64,000 bases of DNA from Lachnospiraceae bacterium AC2012 (GTDB lineage Bacteria; Bacillota; Clostridia; Lachnospirales; Lachnospiraceae): positions 1,808,501-1,872,500 of the forward strand of contig JNIN01000001.1 of NCBI GenBank assembly GCA_000702525.1. Direction: 5' to 3'. Both the position numbers and the translations under genes were made by a program. Positions 56,870 to 64,000 of this stretch are shown in pieces. Within the stretch, counting starts at the first letter, position 1; every line of letters begins with the position of its first letter. The notes beneath the pieces are model-generated. The model saw only the letters and a list, made by a program, of their open reading frames with translations. It made no database searches and was not told the DNA's origin.

Positions 56870-56921
56870 AAAAAGGGATTGCTTCCGCAAGTTTACTTGC
56901 TGGGGAGCAATCCCTTTTTCG
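56870..56921 (+). terminator. Terminator after rpsI
   Basis: AAAAAGGGATTGCTTCC pairs with GGGGAGCAATCCCTTTTT around an inner GCAAGTTTACTTGC hairpin, then T-rich sequence. The A-rich 5' side allows termination from both directions. Confidence 0.92.
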
Positions 56922-56988
56922 TATTTATAGCGCGACAGCGCGACATGAGCAAGACGCCGAGATAGCTGAAAAGGCAAAAATGAACAAG

Positions 56989-57022
56989 TTGATTTTTTTG
57001 CCTTAGGGATATACAATGTATA
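56989..57022 (+). promoter_or_regulatory. Promoter and palindromic operator of the MazEF-type pair
   Basis: TTGATT at 56989-56994 and TACAAT at 57012-57017 are 17 bases apart. The -10 box lies within TATACA-A-TGTATA (57010-57022), a perfect 13-bp palindrome 20 bases before the antitoxin start. This is where an AbrB-type antitoxin would be expected to repress its own operon. Confidence 0.75.
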
Positions 57023-57042
57023 TACAAAAGGAGGTGCTGATT

Positions 57043-57285
57043 ATGCAAGTTCAAGTTAAAGCATGGGGAAATAGTCAAGGAATTAGAATACCCAAAGAAG
57101 TGCTTCAGGAAGCAGCTATTTCAGTTGATGATGTTCTCGATGTCAAGGTATCTAATGGCATGATAATGCTTGTTAAACCATTTAGACATAGAACGCTGGA
57201 AGAACGTGCTGCAGAATATGGTGGGCAACTCCATTTAGACGGTGAATTTGACTGGGGTGAACCGGTAGGAAGAGAGATTTGGTAA
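57043..57285 (+). CDS. MazE-like AbrB-fold antitoxin
   Basis: An 80-residue protein with the swapped-hairpin AbrB/MazE DNA-binding N terminus QVKAWGNSQGIRIPKEVL. Its acidic C-terminal tail (GGQLHLDGEFDWGEPVGREI) typically wraps and blocks the toxin. AAAGGAGG sets the ATG at 57043. A longer in-frame start nine codons upstream overlaps the operator and was rejected. The stop overlaps the toxin start (TAATG). Confidence 0.88.
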   Translation: MQVQVKAWGNSQGIRIPKEVLQEAAISVDDVLDVKVSNGMIMLVKPFRHRTLEERAAEYGGQLHLDGEFDWGEPVGREIW

Positions 57286-57590
57286 TGAAGGAAGAATTAC
57301 ACCAGGGGGATATACTTAAGATTGAGCATATCAAGAAGCCGGTTCTTATTGTAAGCAAGGATTTCTTTAATCAGACCTATGAGATAATTGGCTGTCCTAT
57401 TTACGAAAAAGGAGAAGCAGGGCCCTTACATATACATATCAAAACTGAAGATGTAGAAGGTTATGTGCAATGCGAAAAAATGGCACTCCTTGATTTAAAT
57501 ATCAGGGGTTATTCAAAGATTGATAGGATAAATTATCCTGACATTATAAATATCACAGACGCTATCCAAGGAATCTTTGACTACATCTGA
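57285..57590 (+). CDS. MazF-like endoribonuclease toxin
   Basis: A 101-residue PemK/MazF-fold protein. Family features are LHQGDILKIEHIKKPVLIVS at the start, IIGCPIYEKGEAGPLHIHIK in the core and EGYVQCEKMALLDL. They are more divergent than in classical MazF; the usual RGDV is a QGDI variant. Start at 57285 overlaps the antitoxin stop by one base. Cleavage specificity is not predictable. Confidence 0.82.
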   Translation: MKEELHQGDILKIEHIKKPVLIVSKDFFNQTYEIIGCPIYEKGEAGPLHIHIKTEDVEGYVQCEKMALLDLNIRGYSKIDRINYPDIINITDAIQGIFDYI

Positions 57591-57596
57591 AAATGA

Positions 57597-57833
57597 ATGA
57601 ACTACCCTCACAGATTCCACTTCGGAAAGGTTGTAGGCTGGATAGCGCTAAGTCCTTCTTCAAGTAGGTGCGCATATAAAGGCTGCGTTGAAATGAGTGT
57701 ATATGTTGATAGAAACTATAGAGGTCATGGGATAGGAGCAGCCCTTTCTATCATTGATGGTACAGGACCACTTTCTGGGGATGGCACATGGGGAGATCAC
57801 ATGGCATTTAAGACAGTAAGAAAGTTCTCATAA
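57597..57833 (+). pseudogene. Remnant of a GNAT-family N-acetyltransferase gene
   Basis: An open frame of 78 codons contains VVGWIALSPSSSRCAYKGCV and EMSVYVDRNYRGHGIGAAL. This is the core and acetyl-CoA loop of a phosphinothricin-type acetyltransferase. The N-terminal third and everything after the GHGIGAAL loop are missing and replaced by unrelated sequence. It is therefore a broken gene, not a functional enzyme. It lies directly after the toxin gene. Confidence 0.65.
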
Positions 57834-57943
57834 TTGTAAACAATTGCTACAAAGAAAAAAGGTAAGTATTTCTGAATAGATTAACTTATATAATAACTGA
57901 TTATAAGACAGATGAACTACAGGTAAGGAGATTCGAGAAAAAT

Positions 57944-58924
57944 ATGAGCAAAGAGATAAAATGGGCTGTACTGGGAACAGGTGTAATTGCAAATGAAATG
58001 GCTGCAGGTCTTCAGAAAATGGGTAAATCTCTTTATGCAGTAGGAAATCGAACCTATGATAAAGCGGTTGCTTTTGCAGAAAAGTATGGTATCGAAAAAG
58101 TCTATCCGTCAATCGATGAAATGTTTGCCGATGAAGATGTGGATATTATCTACATAACGACTCCTCATAATACCCATTATGGTTTTATGAAGAAAGCTTT
58201 GGAAAATGGTAAACACATCCTGGTTGAAAAATCTATCACTTTGAATTCTTCAGAACTAAGCGAAATGACCAGCCTGGCAAATGAAAGAGGCCTTATACTT
58301 GCAGAAGCAATGACAATCTGGCACATGCCGATATACAAGGAACTGTGGAAGATCATAGAAAATGGAGAGCTTGGAAAAGTTCAGATGATAACGGTGAACT
58401 TTGGAAGCTTCAAAGATTATGATATGAAGAACAGGTTTTTTAATCGAAACTTGGCAGGTGGAGCAATGCTTGATATAGGAGTATATGCCCTAAGCATTGT
58501 CCGTAGCTTCATGGAAGAAAAACCCGAAAACCTGATGAGCCAGTGGAAGAGTGCACCGACCGGAGTTGATGAGCAGGCGACGATTCTATTACAAAATGAT
58601 AAGAATCAGATGGCAACTGTAGCTCTTACCATGCACTCAAAGCAACCTAAACGAGTAATGATAAGTTGTGAAAAGGGCTATATAGAGATAATGGAGTTTC
58701 CACGTGCTGATAAAGCGATTATTACAGATGCCTTAACCGGCGAAAAAAGGGAAATATCAGCAGGGAATACGGCAGATGCTTTGTACTATGAGCTTACAGA
58801 TATGGAAACAGCAATTAATAGCGGAGATGCTTCTGTTATAAAACTACAGTATTCGATTGATGTAATGGATATTATGACAAGGCTTAGAAATGAATGGGGA
58901 TTGAAATATCCTGAGGAAGAGTAA
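57944..58924 (+). CDS. Gfo/Idh/MocA family oxidoreductase
   Basis: An NAD(P)-dependent dehydrogenase-like protein of 326 residues. The Rossmann start is WAVLGTGVIANEMAAGLQ, with IYITTPHNTHYGF near residue 68 and the cofactor-loop HILVEKSITLNSSE near 90, where Ser replaces the usual Pro of EKP. The C-terminal domain has GGAMLDIGVYALSIVRSF near 170, including the catalytic-site Asp and Tyr positions. A sugar or cyclitol substrate is likely but unknown. RBS AAGGAG. It is convergent with the EAL gene. Confidence 0.9.
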   Translation: MSKEIKWAVLGTGVIANEMAAGLQKMGKSLYAVGNRTYDKAVAFAEKYGIEKVYPSIDEMFADEDVDIIYITTPHNTHYGFMKKALENGKHILVEKSITLNSSELSEMTSLANERGLILAEAMTIWHMPIYKELWKIIENGELGKVQMITVNFGSFKDYDMKNRFFNRNLAGGAMLDIGVYALSIVRSFMEEKPENLMSQWKSAPTGVDEQATILLQNDKNQMATVALTMHSKQPKRVMISCEKGYIEIMEFPRADKAIITDALTGEKREISAGNTADALYYELTDMETAINSGDASVIKLQYSIDVMDIMTRLRNEWGLKYPEEE

Positions 58925-58947
58925 ATCAGAAGGCGTTACTTTACCCT

Positions 58948-59652
58948 TTACGATGGTCTTTTCAAATAGTACCCTTGGAAAAAATCTGCTCCTAATTCCT
59001 TCATTGTTTCAAACTCGCCTTCGGTCTCGATTCCTTCGGCCACCACGCTTATTTTTCTTGCATGAAATGTATCAATCATTTCGCGCAATTGTTCCTGTCT
59101 GTACGTATCTTTATCAATATCAGTCAGTAATGTCCGATCTATCTTTACAATATTAGGGTTAGCAGCATCGATCACATCAAAATTATTAATGCCTGTACCA
59201 AAATCATCTATGGCAATCAGGTTATTATTAATATCTGCATATTTTCTTTTTATCTGCGCAATTTCAACTGATAAATAAGGGTATTCCAGTGACTCCAAAA
59301 TCATTGCATTCTTATGTCCGCCATAGTACGAAATAAAAGCATCAACTTCTTCTTTACTAAAACATTCACTGGGAAATGTATTAACCGATAAGTATTCCTT
59401 ATATCCCCTGATAAAATATGCTTGAGTTGCACCAAATAAAGTAGCAACCTCTAATACATGTAATTTGTCCTGCTTTTTATATTCCGCTATAAGTTCAGTT
59501 ACATCCATATCGTGGGGTCTCATAAGTGCTTCCCACGCGTAGACAGTCTTTCCATCTGGGTAAAATATGGGCTGAAAGACATAATCTATTTTCAATTCAT
59601 TTAAAGCATCTAAGATATCTTTGGATAATGGTAGATCATTATAATAAATCAT
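58948..59652 (-). CDS. EAL domain protein, probable cyclic-di-GMP phosphodiesterase
   Basis: A 234-residue protein that is almost entirely one EAL domain, without sensor or GGDEF part. The signature is YAWEALMRP near residue 34. Other key residues are in SVNTFPSECF, ESLEYP, AIDDFGTGINNF near 148, VKIDRTLL and VVAEGIETEGEF, so an active hydrolase is plausible. It is convergent with the oxidoreductase gene. Confidence 0.9.
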   Translation of the reverse strand: MIYYNDLPLSKDILDALNELKIDYVFQPIFYPDGKTVYAWEALMRPHDMDVTELIAEYKKQDKLHVLEVATLFGATQAYFIRGYKEYLSVNTFPSECFSKEEVDAFISYYGGHKNAMILESLEYPYLSVEIAQIKRKYADINNNLIAIDDFGTGINNFDVIDAANPNIVKIDRTLLTDIDKDTYRQEQLREMIDTFHARKISVVAEGIETEGEFETMKELGADFFQGYYLKRPS

Positions 59653-59804
59653 AATATTTCCTTGCCTTTACAGTTGTCATATTTTTCGTCACTTCTACAG
59701 CAATATAGTATCATTATAAGACCAATAAATAAATGTACTATAGATAAATCATATATAAAACGGAAAATAAAAAATCAGCCGCATACAGTAGCCTAAAAGA
59801 TGGG

Positions 59805-60680
59805 TTATAACATTAGAGCTTTTAGGTGCGATAAAAATCTTTCTGCTATAGGTGTAAATGCCTGATAGCGGTTCCATGCGAAATATATTTTGTTTTCAAG
59901 CTTAGGAGACAACGGTCTGAATGCAAGACCGTTGTTTTTTGATGTATCAATAAGGTGATCATAGGTGAGAAGATACCCAAGACCTTCCTTTGTGAAAATA
60001 GAGCCATTGTAGGAAAGACGGAAAGAACCTTCCAGCTGTAGCTCTGAAAATTTGCTCCCGGCCCATTTCTTTATATCTCCGTTCCAAGCCTGATCTGAGC
60101 AGAAAAGAGGTAATCCTATCAGGTCATCCAAACGAATGGATTCCTTTTTTGCCAGAGGGTCATTTTCAGGAATGATAAGTCCCCAGGTATCAGCCTGTGG
60201 AAATTCTATGTATTCATACTTTCTGGTGTCCGGCTGCTCAACCAGAACAACAAAATCAAGAAGCCCTTTTTCTGTTTTTTCAGATAGCTGCTCTGTATCA
60301 CCACTTGTGATGTGATAATGGAGATTGGGATAGCTTTCTTTAAAGGTCTTGATTGCTCTTGCAAGGAATCTTAGCTGATAAGATTCTGCAAGTCCGAGGT
60401 AAAGATCGCCTCCGCTTATGTCATCAAGAGAAATAAATTCCTGCTCGATTTTATCAGCCATGCTCACAAGATCTTCTGCACGGTTTCTGAGAAGAATTCC
60501 TTCTTCTGTCAGCTTTATACTGAAACTGTGTCTTGTAAATAGCTTCTTACCCAATTCTTCTTCCAATGATTTTAATTGCTTGGATAGAGTTGGCTGAGTC
60601 ACATGAAGTATTTCAGCGGCTCTGCTCATGTTTTCTTCTCTTGCTACAGCTAAAAAATATCTTAAAGTTCTGATTTCCAT
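59805..60680 (-). CDS. LysR family transcriptional regulator
   Basis: A 291-residue regulator starting at 60680 (MEIRTLRYFLAVAREENMSR). The in-frame extension upstream is not conserved. The winged helix spans residues 1-60 (SRAAEILHVTQPTLSKQLKS) and is followed by a helix linker and a periplasmic-binding-like effector domain (GDLYLGLAESYQLRFLARAI). It is divergent from the gene set at 60.9-63.2 kb, which it probably controls. Confidence 0.93.
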   Translation of the reverse strand: MEIRTLRYFLAVAREENMSRAAEILHVTQPTLSKQLKSLEEELGKKLFTRHSFSIKLTEEGILLRNRAEDLVSMADKIEQEFISLDDISGGDLYLGLAESYQLRFLARAIKTFKESYPNLHYHITSGDTEQLSEKTEKGLLDFVVLVEQPDTRKYEYIEFPQADTWGLIIPENDPLAKKESIRLDDLIGLPLFCSDQAWNGDIKKWAGSKFSELQLEGSFRLSYNGSIFTKEGLGYLLTYDHLIDTSKNNGLAFRPLSPKLENKIYFAWNRYQAFTPIAERFLSHLKALML

Positions 60681-60754
60681 AGTGATTCCTTTCTTGAGCA
60701 AGCTCCCAAGTGCATATTTTTGTAAATATTGCTGCACTGCTCATTGCTATATGA

Positions 60755-60771
60755 TATTCCAAAATGGAATA
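60755..60771. promoter_or_regulatory. Candidate LysR operator
   Basis: TATTCC-AAAAT-GGAATA is a perfect 17-bp inverted repeat containing the T-N11-A pattern of LysR sites. It lies in the 184-base divergent region, 75 bases upstream of the LysR start. A second inverted repeat, CTTACAA/TTGTAAG, follows at 60805-60833. Confidence 0.6.
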
Positions 60772-60864
60772 ATATGATATTCATTATAACTATTAGCAAA
60801 AAATCTTACAAGCTTATACAATAGAATTGTAAGTGAAATAGTTGCATGGAAATGAGGAATACTC

Positions 60865-61089
60865 ATGGATAAAGAATATCTAAAGCAAAGCCTTTCAGAT
60901 GCGGGATGCTGTAATGAGGCAACAGATACTATCCTGGAAAGATTTGAGTCAGGCAGTATCGATGAAATGGTAAGGCTTCTGAAAAAAGAAAGATGCCGTG
61001 CCATGGACGAGTACCACGAAAGTGGGAGAAAAGTTGACTGCATGGATTTCATGTTAAGAAAAATCGAAAACGAAATGAAGCAGAGATGA
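60865..61089 (+). CDS. Small conserved hypothetical protein
   Basis: A 74-residue helical protein (MDKEYLKQSLSDAGCCNEAT; later KKERCRAMDEYHE and DCMDFMLRKIENEMKQR). It resembles short proteins that I recall next to LysR/flavodoxin gene sets in gut Firmicutes, but no function is known. RBS AATGAGG. It lies 12 bases before the hydrolase gene. Confidence 0.7.
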   Translation: MDKEYLKQSLSDAGCCNEATDTILERFESGSIDEMVRLLKKERCRAMDEYHESGRKVDCMDFMLRKIENEMKQR

Positions 61090-61101
61090 CGGAGGTATCA
61101 A

Positions 61102-62106
61102 ATGATGATCAGAACAGAAGAACTTAATTTAGTAACAGAGTGGGATAAGACCTTTCCAAAGAGTGAGAAGATCGACCACAGCAAGGTAGTATTTGTAAAT
61201 CGCTACGGGATAACTCTTGCGGCAGATATGTATATACCAAAGGATATAGATGGCAAGCTTCCGGCTATTGCAGTATCAGGACCTTTTGGAGCTGTTAAGG
61301 AGCAGTGTTCCGGATTATATGCCCAGATTATGGCAGAAAGAGGATTTCTTACAATAGCCTTTGATCCTTCTTTTACAGGAGAGTCAGGCGGCAACGTAAG
61401 ATATATGGCATCACCTGATATCAATACAGAGGATTTTATGGCTGCAGTTGATTTTCTTTCACTTAATGAAAAGGTAGATCCGGAAAGAATTGGAATCATA
61501 GGAATCTGCGGATGGGGCGGAATGGCTATCAATACAGCTGCTCTTGACACAAGAATCAAAGCTACAGCTGCAATGACCATGTATGACATGACAAGAGTTA
61601 ATGCAAAAGGTTACTTTGATGCCGATGACAGTGAAGAAAAGAGATATGAAGCGAAAAAGGCTATGTGCGCTCAGCGTCTTGAAGATTTAAAGAATGGAGA
61701 ATATAAGCGCGCGGGAGGTGTTGTAGATCCTCTACCTGCAGATGCACCTTTCTTTGTAAAAGATTATTTTGATTACTACAAAACGGATCGTGGATATCAT
61801 GCCCGTTCCCTTAATTCCAATGATGGATGGAATGTGGTAGGCTGTGAATCCTTCGTGAATCAGCCAATCCTTAAATACAGTAATGAAATCAGAAGTGCAG
61901 TACTTCTTGTACATGGCGAGAAGGCTCATTCATGCTACTTCAGTAAAGACGCTTATGCGGACATGATAAAGGACAGCAAATATGCGGATAATAAAGAGCT
62001 GATGATCATCCCTGATGCAGTTCATACGGATCTCTATGATGGTGGAGATAAGGATTATATTCCGTTTGATAAACTTGAGAGCTTCTTTAATGAATATTTG
62101 AAATAA
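61102..62106 (+). CDS. Alpha/beta hydrolase
   Basis: A 334-residue alpha/beta hydrolase of the YcjY/dienelactone-hydrolase-like group. The core has KLPAIAVSGPFGAVKEQCSG, LTIAFDPSFTGESGG, and the nucleophile elbow IGIIGICGWGGMAINTAAL near residue 134, where Cys takes the place of Ser. The Asp/His positions are likely in VLLVHGEKAHS near 275 and IIPDAVHTDLYD near 312. Substrate unknown. RBS CGGAGG. Confidence 0.87.
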   Translation: MMIRTEELNLVTEWDKTFPKSEKIDHSKVVFVNRYGITLAADMYIPKDIDGKLPAIAVSGPFGAVKEQCSGLYAQIMAERGFLTIAFDPSFTGESGGNVRYMASPDINTEDFMAAVDFLSLNEKVDPERIGIIGICGWGGMAINTAALDTRIKATAAMTMYDMTRVNAKGYFDADDSEEKRYEAKKAMCAQRLEDLKNGEYKRAGGVVDPLPADAPFFVKDYFDYYKTDRGYHARSLNSNDGWNVVGCESFVNQPILKYSNEIRSAVLLVHGEKAHSCYFSKDAYADMIKDSKYADNKELMIIPDAVHTDLYDGGDKDYIPFDKLESFFNEYLK

Positions 62107-62112
62107 GGAAAG

Positions 62113-62661
62113 ATGACAATGAGTAAGGTTTTGATAATAAAGACAAGTCTTAGAGCAAAGAGCAATTCTGATATTCTGGCAGATAAAGTATCTGATGGAG
62201 CAAAAGCTGCGGGACATGATGTGGAAGTCATCAGTCTCAAGGACAAAACAGTAGGATTCTGCAAAGGATGTCTTGTATGCCAAAAGACGCAGAAGTGCGT
62301 GATCAATGATGATGCTGTAGAGATTGCGAAAAAAGTAAAGAATGCAGATACGCTTGTATTTGCGACCCCTATCTACTATTACGAGATGAGCGGACAGATG
62401 AAGACTCTCCTTGACAGACTGAATCCGCTTTATCCATCTGATTATAGATTTCGTAATGTCTATATGCTTTCGACTGCTGCTGAAGATGAGACATTTGTTC
62501 CTGAGAAAGCTGTCAGTGGTCTGAATGGTTGGGTAGAGTGTTTTGAGAAAGCTTCATTTCAAGGTTCACTGTTCTGTGGCGGAATAAATGACATGGGTGA
62601 AGCAGAAGGCAAAGAAGAGGAAAAGCGGGAGGCTTATGAGTTTGGAAAATCTCTTTTGTAA
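62113..62661 (+). CDS. NADPH-dependent FMN reductase-like flavodoxin
   Basis: A 182-residue flavodoxin-fold oxidoreductase. The FMN loop is KTSLRAKSNSDILADK near residue 9. A cysteine-rich segment GFCKGCLVCQKTQKC near 47 is typical of this subgroup, and FATPIYYYEMSGQMKTLLDR near 78 forms the active-site loop. RBS AAGGAAAG. It begins seven bases after the hydrolase stop and overlaps the lipoprotein gene by 26 bases. Confidence 0.9.
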   Translation: MTMSKVLIIKTSLRAKSNSDILADKVSDGAKAAGHDVEVISLKDKTVGFCKGCLVCQKTQKCVINDDAVEIAKKVKNADTLVFATPIYYYEMSGQMKTLLDRLNPLYPSDYRFRNVYMLSTAAEDETFVPEKAVSGLNGWVECFEKASFQGSLFCGGINDMGEAEGKEEEKREAYEFGKSLL

Positions 62662-63196
62662 AAATACAGGTAAAACGCTTATAGTATTATGTGTGATGGC
62701 TGTAAACCTCTTTACTGGATGTGGATATAATGAGAATGCACAGGTTCACTCGAAGGTTGATTTGAACAGTAATACGGCAACGGAAGATCACTTAAAGGAT
62801 GAAGAAGATGTAATTACTGATGATGAAAGGTCGACGGAAAATATGCTTAAGTTTTATATAAATGATGAAGAGATACAGGTAATTTGGGAAGAAAATGAAT
62901 CAGTAGAAGCTCTGAAGAATCTGGCTGAAGATCAACCTATCAGTATTGATATGTCTATGTATGGTGACTTTGAGCAGGTTGGCTCTATTGGTCAGTCTAT
63001 TCCAAGGAATGATAAGCAGATGACTACAAGTGCAGGGGACATTGTTTTGTATTCAGGTAATCAGCTGGTAGTGTTTTACGGTTCAAATAGCTGGGCTTAT
63101 ACAAAGCTCGGGCATATTGAAAATACATCTGCGGAAGAAATGAAAAAAATGCTTGGTTCCGGGGACGTTAACGTAACAATAAGTATTACGGAATAA
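62636..63196 (+). CDS. Lipoprotein with cyclophilin-like fold
   Basis: A 186-residue protein. The start at 62636 is chosen for GGGAGG upstream and because it places the signal peptide directly (TLIVLCVMAVNLFTGC, lipobox near residue 27). The mature region is acidic up to about 75. The last 110 residues have the cyclophilin-like beta pattern: MLKFYINDEEIQVIWEENES, MSMYGDFEQVGSIGQSIPRN and GDIVLYSGNQLVVFYGSNSW. Such domains often lie next to flavodoxin genes; function unknown. Confidence 0.83.
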   Translation: MSLENLFCKNTGKTLIVLCVMAVNLFTGCGYNENAQVHSKVDLNSNTATEDHLKDEEDVITDDERSTENMLKFYINDEEIQVIWEENESVEALKNLAEDQPISIDMSMYGDFEQVGSIGQSIPRNDKQMTTSAGDIVLYSGNQLVVFYGSNSWAYTKLGHIENTSAEEMKKMLGSGDVNVTISITE

Positions 63197-63222
63197 GCTT
63201 ATGAGAAGAAATACGACTTATT

Positions 63223-63257
63223 ACACCTCAGGACAACTGTCTTGGGGTGTTTTTTTG
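63223..63257 (+). terminator. Terminator after the lipoprotein gene
   Basis: ACACCTCAGGACA and TGTCTTGGGGTGT pair with G-T wobbles, followed by a seven- to eight-base T run. It closes the operon that starts at 60865. Confidence 0.85.
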
Positions 63258-63383
63258 TATTGAAATAAAGATGTATTTCATGGGTCAAGATGTGATTTCG
63301 CGCATTTACGTGCTGTCGTATTTCTGCTACTATTCTTATTATGTGAAAAAGATTACTTGGAGAAGAGGGAGACTGGAAACGAC

Positions 63384-64000
63384 ATGAAAAACCTGCTAGT
63401 TAAGATTTTGAAAATTTTGAGAAATGTGATAGCTGCCCTGTTGGTGCTGGCGATTCTTGCGACGGTGGTGCTTCGCGGCAGCAATTATTTACATCATAAG
63501 CTTCAGTTGAAAAATGGAGTGAACGAGACAACCTATCTGGATTTAAACGGGCAGGAGCAGTATGTCATGATGCTGGGCGAGGACATTTCCAATCCCGTAA
63601 TCATCTATCTACATGGCGGGCCGGCTTCGCCGGATACGTATATCAGCTATAGTTTTGCAGACTATCTTACGGCGGATTATACGTTTATTGGCTGGGATCA
63701 GCGCGGCTGTGGCCGGACGTATTTTAGGAACGAGGAGAGGGATCCTGGAAATGATACGGCGACCTTTGCGCAAGCTTTGGACGACATCGATCAGCTGGTA
63801 TCCTATGCGTGTGAGCGATTTGATCAGGAGCAGGTGATTATTATGGGGCATTCCTATGGCTCTATGCTTGGAAGTGTCTATGCATGCGAGCATCCGGACC
63901 GTGTTTCGGCATATATTGGAGTCGGACAGTTTGTATCGATTGAAGATGCAGATCTTTATAGTTATCAGGATGCTCTGAAGCAGGCGGATGCAGAGGGCAA
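63384..64000 (+). CDS. Alpha/beta hydrolase, proline iminopeptidase-like, incomplete at window edge
   Basis: ATG 63384 opens a frame that runs to the window end (about 205 codons). A membrane anchor covers residues 11-30 (VIAALLVLAILATVVLR). The catalytic domain has YLHGGPASPDTYISY (oxyanion HGGP), WDQRGCGRTYF and the serine elbow IMGHSYGSMLG, the pattern of S33 prolyl aminopeptidases. The Asp and His of the triad would lie beyond the window. RBS AGAGGGAGACTGG. Confidence 0.85.
   Translation, partial: MKNLLVKILKILRNVIAALLVLAILATVVLRGSNYLHHKLQLKNGVNETTYLDLNGQEQYVMMLGEDISNPVIIYLHGGPASPDTYISYSFADYLTADYTFIGWDQRGCGRTYFRNEERDPGNDTATFAQALDDIDQLVSYACERFDQEQVIIMGHSYGSMLGSVYACEHPDRVSAYIGVGQFVSIEDADLYSYQDALKQADAEG

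Overview
The window looks like chromosome from a low-to-mid GC, butyrate-producing Lachnospiraceae-type Firmicute. The evidence is a fused S10-spc-alpha ribosomal supercluster in Firmicute order, zinc-type S14 and L36, a small KOW-domain protein between adk and infA, a long form of L17 with an internal insertion, MutS2 and YhaM, and a gene that closely resembles butyryl-CoA:acetate CoA-transferase. No tRNA, rRNA, transposase, integrase, reverse transcriptase or CRISPR array was found.

Layout. (1) 1-15.6 kb: rpsJ to rplQ, with secY, adk, infA and rpoA, all on the + strand and closed by an intrinsic terminator. A consensus promoter followed at once by terminator-like hairpins precedes rpmJ. (2) 15.6-17.0 kb: a gene-free repeat island. 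It holds two copies of a nested inverted-repeat element with a three-way-junction fold, bracketing about twelve copies of a 40-nt repeat in both orientations, another inverted repeat and a short GC-rich tandem repeat. (3) 17.1-20.2 kb: an amino-acid ABC transporter operon, followed by a third copy of the structured element. (4) 20.5-36.8 kb: glycosyltransferases, mutS2, yhaM, an RlmD-type methyltransferase, a chemoreceptor, a 5'-nucleotidase, a fourth palindromic element, the CoA-transferase, an orphan larB, and a YesN/YesM-type two-component system whose kinase is frameshifted near its end. (5) 37-41.9 kb: a YtfQRT-YjfF-like sugar ABC transporter, with a terminator between the binding-protein gene and the rest. 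(6) 42-52.4 kb: a membrane protein, an HD-GYP protein and a TetR regulator in a row, then DNA repair and exonuclease genes, a VanW-type wall protein, a PurM-like enzyme, an Lrp/aminotransferase pair and a TrmL-type methyltransferase. (7) 52.5-56.8 kb: ecfA1-ecfA2-ecfT-truA-rplM-rpsI, which in many Firmicutes directly follows rplQ but here lies 37 kb away. (8) 57-64 kb: an accessory tail with a MazEF-type pair, an acetyltransferase remnant, a Gfo/Idh oxidoreductase, an EAL protein, a LysR regulator divergent from a hydrolase/flavodoxin/cyclophilin-like lipoprotein set, and the start of a proline-iminopeptidase-like hydrolase cut by the window edge.

The most unusual signal is the structured element family at 15,587-15,840, 16,719-16,942 and 20,271-20,494. 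The stems differ in sequence between copies but keep their pairing, while the hairpin loops, a one-base linker and the two-base junction are conserved. That pattern is expected of a selected RNA or single-stranded DNA fold rather than of simple repeats. Its function cannot be read from this sequence.
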